In this document: piece after piece, positions 57,478 through 64,000 of the stretch
Layout: each line of letters opens with the position of its first letter
Position numbering within the stretch: position 1 is the first letter of the stretch
NCBI GenBank assembly: GCA_903813345.2
Contig: CAIIXF020000009.1
Span: forward strand, 23,027,759-23,091,758
Reading direction: 5' to 3'
DNA length: 64,000 bases
Source: Owenia fusiformis
Taxonomy: Eukaryota > Annelida > Polychaeta > Sabellida > Oweniidae
Position numbers and translations under genes: made by a program
The notes under the pieces: model-generated
The model's input: only the letters and a program-made list of their open reading frames with translations
Database searches by the model: none
What the model was told of the DNA's origin: nothing

Positions 57478-58763
57478 TGGCAAATGGTTGAAGTATCCAG
57501 TCTGGTATTAATATGCAGTTTATATTGGCTTTGGCCACACAGTGAGCCATTGGGATTGGGTATTCTTCAAAATTACATTTCATTGAATATATGGAAAAGT
57601 ATGCTTTCAGAACTCGCTATGAGCACAGGGTCCACAAGTAGTTCATTTTTGTGTTACTATTTAATTACTAAGGTGTTAGTAGTTGGTTACCAGTTTCACC
57701 ACCAAGTGGCTAATTTGGGTCAAATAACGTTGTAGAGCAAAGTTTGTTTCAACTTCAATATCCATTAATAGAGTAATTAGGGAAAGATCAATTTTCATTA
57801 AACCTCTCTGAATTTTGATAATTTACAATCGAATATATGTTCAGTAAAAGAAAATATTATCTCTGTCCAATACAAGAAAATGTATTTCCCTATTCATGAT
57901 TTTTAACATAGTCTCTATTAGCTATAAGGGGAATCTACCCAACTTTTCAAAGAAAACTAAAATTTCAAATTTGATCAACAATTTTTAAAACTACATTTTT
58001 AGATTTCAAATATTTCACTAAATTTTGAATATTTAATGATGAAAATCGGAATCATTTCTGCTTGCATAGTAATACCCTCATAAATGATTTTTTAAATCGC
58101 CCCCACAACTACTTGAGAATTGAAATCTTGCAGTTGAAAAAAGCTGAATTTCATCTAAAAACCACTAGTCCAGCTTATTTTCAACTGTAAGATTTCAACC
58201 AATAGTAGTAATTGGTAATCGGAAGTAGGTCTGCATCTTAAGAGGCAACTCAGAAATAATTTTCCCATTAAAGGGAAATTATTATTCAATACTAGAAATA
58301 CTGCTATACTGGCCCAAATTTAACAGAATGTTGCCAGTCATCATGTTTCTCAAGAGACAAAAGGAACCTTTGTCACAGCATCCATGTTTGAGGTTCTTTA
58401 CTGTGAGGACCTGTAACCAACTTGGTTGATAATAGCCATTGAGTTTTCCACCATATACAAGGCTATAGAGGCTCAAACAAATAACTTTGTAAATTGAATG
58501 AATCGTGCATGTGGATATTAGAATATTAGGTGTAACGTTGAATGGCCTTTTTAATAACCAATATGGAATGATGAGTGGTAAGCTCATATGTTATTTGGTT
58601 GAAAGAACAATGATCTCTCCATTGTGAGTTCTGCCAATCATCCACTAAGTGTTCATGAAGAGCCGAGCCTCACTTGAAAAATAAAGAGTCTAGTCTACTT
58701 CATACAAAACGAATTATAGACATGATTGAACAGCTTTCATAACTTTGTAATTCTTATAGTTAA

Positions 58764-59332
58764 CCCTTTCCTGCCTAGAGCCTATCTAAGCAAAATTCTG
58801 GTTGTTTCAAACAATTTCAATGTCTTTTAGCAACTACTGTAGATTGGATTAATTTGACGAAATAGAAAAAAACGCCAATTTACATCTTCGCCAAAATTTA
58901 GAAGGATCCCCGGGAATTTTGTCTGGTGTGTTTAACAGTTTTAACAAATCTGAAAAGGATAAGAAGAGTGATAATCAGAACATGTTCCGATTGGCTCAGG
59001 GGAATTGTTTTAAAAATAAATTACAAGATAGTAGTTCAATTGAAGGAATGAGTGTTACAATTTTAGTTTTAGTGTATATAGAAGTTGTGGTGCCAGAGCA
59101 ATGTCCAAGCCCTAGTGTCCGCCAAATTAAATAACCCTCAAAAATGGCAAAATTGCCAAATTCGAGAAGCGCCAAATTAACCCAATCTATTCTACGGTAT
59201 ATGATTTAAAGAGAAGAATGTTGCACGATAAAAGAATTAGTATTGTGTTATGCTGTTTGATTTACTCTACCAACTTCAAGGTCATTTTTGGTCATATGTT
59301 CATGCCTATTGGCGTGATTTGGCAGGAAAGGG
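58764..59332. mobile_element. piggyBac-like MITE with TTAA target duplication
   Basis: CCCTTTCCTGCC at the left faces GGCAGGAAAGGG at the right, with TTAA on both sides (58760-58763 and 59333-59336). Ends beginning CCC next to TTAA are typical of piggyBac-derived elements. The 569-bp interior has a short chance frame only. Confidence 0.75.
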
Positions 59333-59336
59333 TTAA

Positions 59337-61019
59337 GAGGTAATAATAAAGAATTCAATACTGTAGCACTACCATCTTCTGATGGTAGAAAGATAACATT
59401 TACGTTTGCTAAGTTTATATTTGCAGAATCTGGATGAAAAATGTAATGTCACATGTGAATATGTTTAACAAAAATAAGATAGAAGGCAGATTAATATGTA
59501 CTTGTAAGCATTGAAGGAATTCGATTGATCACAAGTTTTTCAGTGTATTAGTACTCTGCACTCTGCAGTCTGTACATGTCTTTGGAAATCTATGTACTGC
59601 ACAGCGCAGAAGTCATTTGATAAATACTTGATTATAAGAGTATACTAGTATGTACATGAATTTCTCAGTGAAGAAAGGTTAAGTACTAGTGCAGTGTATA
59701 CATTTTTATACATGCCCAATCAAATTCCCTCAATGTAGATAAAATTACTACAAGAAATTATGTATATTGACGAGTAACAGTGTGCTAAATAAAGACAGGG
59801 GTGCAGCCCCTAAGTCTAAGATAGTCAGACACTCCCTTCAGATGGGTCAAACTCTTCTCTCACTTAGAAACACCATGTAATGATAATATAGTAAAATCTA
59901 TGTAATTAGAACACCTTAATTATCTCAAAATTGTCATTGTTTACTTAAAAGACAATTGTTTGCTATGTTATGTATAAACATAAGATCCATGATAGTGTTC
60001 ATGCATGTAAATTATTGATGAAGGAAATATTAACTTGTAGAATTTCATTTCCCAAGAATGGCCAATATAATTCACTATATTTCTGAGAAGATCTCATTAA
60101 ACACCTGTAACACAGTAATACCTGTAATTAGTGAATGAAACCCCTCTATTAGTGTAACAAGATCCTGTTACCAATTCACTTACTGTGAATGGAACCTCTT
60201 ATTGTTTCATTTAATGCGTAATAGCATGTTATCTGGGAAGTCATAGATAATGTTAATACATGATACATGTCATAATCATAAATTTATTTCAGGTATTCAA
60301 AAAAAGAATAAAAATAAATGCAATCTAATTGCACAGCACTGAATTGTTCCACATTTGATTGTGTGAATGTGTGCCAGAATAAATTATATAAATACCAATA
60401 TTCATAGTATTTCCTCAAGTTTACAATGTGTGCATGGATATTCGTTGTGTTGGCTCTTGGTGTTTGACTTCCTTACAGTCCATATCCTATTTGTAAAACA
60501 GTTGTTAATGTATAGTGGTGATGGTTCGGCTCCCAAAAATCATTTTTGATCATCTGTAAAATTCAGTCATCCTTCAAAAAATCTTAAGTTGTTTGTAGGT
60601 TTACATTTTAATGGAATTTCATTCAATTATTTTGAGAAATATTGCAGAATTAGCCATCTCAGGCCTCTCGTACTATTTGTTTCATAATAATTTTCCACAT
60701 TCATGAATCTGTTTATGCCATTTAAATTGCATAATAATCAACTACACTAAAATATGAGACATACAATGTGTATTGACAGAAAGTCAAGAATTGAACAAAA
60801 GTTGAGGATTTTTTTCCTTAAATTACTCGAGAACGCAAATCTGAGAAACACTATGCACTAGCAAAGTTTAAATAAATGATTAAACGAGGAATATGAGGAA
60901 CAGCTATGCAGAAAAGCAGAAGTTAAAAGTACTTTTGAGACAAAACTGCAGTGTGGGGTCATCAACAGTCACAAGACAGAAGACAGATTTTCACTTAAAA
61001 TAAAATGGTTTTACTAGAT
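59337..61019. other. Non-coding stretch before the minisatellite
   Basis: No exon, element end or RNA gene was recognised. Confidence 0.35.
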
Positions 61020-62080
61020 AATGTGACCCCATGATAAAATAATAAAGATAGATAGAGATGATTGAAACTCGAGTGGAATCGGCTGACACTTGAATTTGAG
61101 TTGACTATTACTTGAATAAGAGATGACTGATGTTTGAATGAGAGATGAATGATACTTGGATCAGAGGTGACGGACACCTGAATGAGAGATGACTGACACT
61201 TGAATGAGTAATGTCTGACATTTAAATGTGAGATACTGACACTTAAATTCCAGTAATAACTGACATTTAAATGAGTGGTACTGACACTTGAATGAGAGAT
61301 GGCTTACCCTCAAATGAGGGATCAATAACATTTGAATGAGAGATTGCTGTGACTTGAATTAAAAATGAGAGGTGCCTGGTTGAGAGATTACTGACATTTG
61401 AATGAGAGATTGCTGTGACTTGAATTATAAATGACAAGTGCTTGATTGAGAGATGACTAACATTTGAATGAGAGATTGCTGTGACTTGAATTAAAAATGA
61501 CAGGTGCCTGGTTGAGAGATTACTGACATTTGAATGAGAGATTGCTGTGACTTGAATTATAAATGACAGGTGCTTGATTAAAAAATGACTGACATTTGAA
61601 TGAGATATGGCTGTGACTTGAATTATAAATGACAGGTGCTTGATTGAGAGATGACTAACATTTGAATGAGAGATGGCTGTGACTTGAATTATAAATGACA
61701 AGTGCTTGATTGAGAGATGACTAACATTTGAATGAGAGATTGCTGTGACTTAAATTAAAAATGACAGGTGCCTGGTTGAGAGATTACTGACATTTGAATG
61801 AGAGATGGCGGTGACTTGAATTAAAAATGACAGATGCTTGATTGAGAGATCACTAACCTTTGAATGAGAGATGAAGAAATCTAGGACTTGAATAAGGTAT
61901 AATTGACAATCGAATGAAAGATAAAAGAGGGAAGATGCTTGGAAAAAATGATTGATATTCCAACAAAAGATGACTTACACTTGAATGAAAAAGACTGATA
62001 CATAAATGAGAGATTGCTTAAATTTAAAGGAGGAATAACACTTGAATAAGAGATGATTTCTGAATCAAATCCGAGATGAG
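61020..62080. repeat. Minisatellite of TTGAATGAGAGATGACTGAC units with 65-66-bp higher order
   Basis: The basic motif (CTTGAATGAGAGATGACTGA and variants) recurs about every 20-22 bases. From 61330 to 61850 a higher-order unit of about 65-66 bases (GACATTTGAATGAGAGATTG, CTGTGACTTGAATTAAAAAT, GACAGGTGCCTGGTTGAGAG) repeats about eight times. On the minus strand the repeat length keeps a frame open for 144 codons. That frame is a by-product of the unit length; a coding role is unlikely. Confidence 0.88.
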
Positions 62081-62999
62081 CAACACTTCAATGGTAAATG
62101 ACTGGCAGGATAATTGATAAATGACAGAGAAAGATGATTTAATGGCTGACACCGGATAAGAGGTGGCAGATTTAGGTTGGAGGTTATCAACATTTGATTG
62201 ATAGAGGACTAATACAAAGTGAAGCTTAGCTAACAGTCATGTGAGAGATGACAACATTGCAGTTATAAACATATTAATTGGTATTTCATGGACATTGTAC
62301 AAGCATGAGTGATTCAAGGAAGGTGATGGAAGTGAAATGAATAAAGACCAACAAACACTTAATAGAAGCCAAAGTTGCTGATGAATTATCCAAACTCAAA
62401 TGCCAAGAATGTTTTACTGTCATCATACATTGTCATACCAATACAGATCAATTTTACGCTCTTTGGCTCTTACAAGTTGACATCTTCCAAAACTATGGAG
62501 TGTGTCTACAAATGCAGAAATAACAACTGGAAAATAAGATGAGAGCCTGACTTCCAACTGGAGTACAAAGACTAAAATGAACAAGAGTTCATGCTTAAAA
62601 CCAGTGTGAACTAAGGAGGATTTTACATCCAATTTACATAATTAATGATTAAACACATGTAATTAAGCAATACCATCTTCAGAGGTACATATAACCTCAA
62701 TTAATCGGAACTCAAATCCAATCACCCTAATGATTTCATCTTTAAACTATTGTAATATCAATGACCACACAGGGAATTCATCAATTTCTTGACATTGATA
62801 CTAAATGTTTTTACCCTGGAATTTTTGCAATAAAGTTTCAATTATTGATGCAGGGGTCCAGTCAGCTGAACTTAAATTATTTACAAGCCTTGATTCTGGT
62901 TCAATAGATTGACATGACAGCTCATGTCAAATAGGCTGCCTTATATCAATCCTCATGTATTGGAATCAGATAGTGTGTACTCTACTTCTACATTATTAT
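62081..62999. other. Non-coding flank of the minisatellite
   Basis: No exon or element boundary could be supported here. Confidence 0.35.
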
Positions 63000-63885
63000 C
63001 CCATCGAACGAAGTTCGGAGGGATATAGGGAACGCCTCCGTCCGTCCGTACGTACGTCCGTCCGGACGTACGTCCGTCCGTCAGTCCGTCCGTCCGGGCA
63101 ATAACTCAAATACCGTTGGCCCGATTTTGTTCATATTTTGTACACATATACCCTTTGGAGGTAGAAGTTCTGCTTGAAAGCCAATTTTCAAAATGGCCGC
63201 TCATTTCAAAATGGCGGCCATTTTAGTGACGATTTTACAGTTATTTAGGTGCAATATGTAAAACTGTAATAGCAATATGTTTTAAATGTAAAAAAATTAT
63301 AAAGGACATTAATAATGCTACAAATGTAGATATTAAAGAAGCACATGGCAGCCATCTTGAAAAATGGCGGCCTTTACTCGTCATTTTACGATTTTTGCTG
63401 TAACTCAAAAAGTAGTGGAGCGATTTTGTTCATATTTGGTATGTGAATACTATAAGCATTGCACACTGTCTGAAGGCACTTTTGGTAGAAGGCGGCCATT
63501 TTTCAAAATGGCCGCCATTTTAACGTATTTTACTATAACTCGAAAAGTAGTGGAGCGATTTTGTTCATATTTGATATGTGAATACTTTAAGCATGGCACA
63601 TTGTCTAATAAAACTTTAGGGAGTAGTCGGCCATTTTGAAAAATGGCCACCATTTTTATGTGTGTTATTTTTTTATGTGTGCGATTTTTCAAAAATTTTA
63701 GAGGTTGCTACTTAAAAGCATATTATTTCTTCTGATGACAACTTGGCTAGTGAGGAACCATTTTGAAAATGGTGGCCTTTCTGGTGTGTTGTTTTATGAT
63801 ATTTGCGCTTCGTTTGTAAAAATGCCAGCCATTTCTGTTCGATGGGATTCGCTACGCTTTGGCGTTGCCGTTGTTCTGGTTTGGC
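63000..63885. mobile_element. Second, inverted copy of the 4565-5724 element
   Basis: It starts CCCATCGAACGAAGTTCGGA with a CCGT/ACGT simple repeat (63038-63105) and ends GGCGTTGCCGTTGTTCTGG. Between lie about three units with TTTTGTTCATATTTGGTATG and AAAATGGCGGCCATTTT, against about five in the first copy. A worn relative (ATTATCCCAACGAACGAAGT) is at 21870. Confidence 0.7.
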
Positions 63886-64000
63886 ATCTATTTAGATTAA
63901 GCGTGAAATTATATTATGCCTTATGCCAATTAAAAAAAATTAAATCAATTTTATCCTACAGATTGTAGTATTTGCTAAAATCCCCAGGGACATGTTTCAT

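Noticed and set aside
61267-61701. 144-codon frame on the minus strand
   Set aside because: Repeat unit length is a multiple of three; the product is just the minisatellite translated.
63364-63692. Frames starting MAAFTRHF or similar
   Set aside because: They lie in the AAAATGGCGGCC repeat units and recur with each unit.

Overview
This is a eukaryotic, AT-rich genomic window. Genes are split into short exons with GT..AG introns, about 120 foldback/MITE-type repeat ends can be seen, and the recognisable genes are animal genes. A beta-1,3-glucan-binding protein (GNBP/LGBP family), together with HELZ and RBBP6 that read well against vertebrate orthologues, points to a marine invertebrate (lophotrochozoan or invertebrate deuterostome). 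I cannot name the species.

Layout. (1) 220-6825, + strand: the last seven visible exons of a GNBP/LGBP gene; its 5' end lies left of the window. Its last intron holds a nest of three transposable elements. (2) 7039-45004, - strand: the 5' 16 coding exons of HELZ (TPR-like N-terminus, a C2H2 finger, a CCCH finger, the HELZ middle region, then the first helicase exons with Walker A). The 3' helicase exons are not in the window, so HELZ must run under or around the GNBP locus or be interrupted. (3) Inside the 28.3-kb HELZ intron between 16024 and 44322 lies a complete-looking + strand gene (exons 21402-39921). It encodes a Tudor-like N-terminus, an acidic linker made by tandem exon duplication, two zinc fingers, a tyrosine-recombinase-like domain (Crypton-like), an acidic tail and two C-terminal C2H2 fingers. 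All exon phases join without a break. This is the most interesting object in the window. (4) 45-54 kb: repeats, with one orphan 3'-terminal exon. (5) 54453-55901, + strand: the first three exons of RBBP6 (DWNN domain), with an in-frame read-through stop and polyadenylation signals that would give a DWNN-only isoform. (6) 56-64 kb: no further exon recognised; minisatellite and repeats.

Repeats dominate the non-coding sequence. They include a 4.25-kb palindrome (28919-33169) with a 6-bp target duplication and an adjacent empty-site paralogue, an 851-bp palindrome (422-1272), a 135-150-bp tandem array (16.84-18.1 kb), long-TIR and MITE elements with 3-, 4-, 5-, 6- and 8-bp target duplications, and two families present twice in the window. 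No CRISPR, rRNA or functional tRNA was found.
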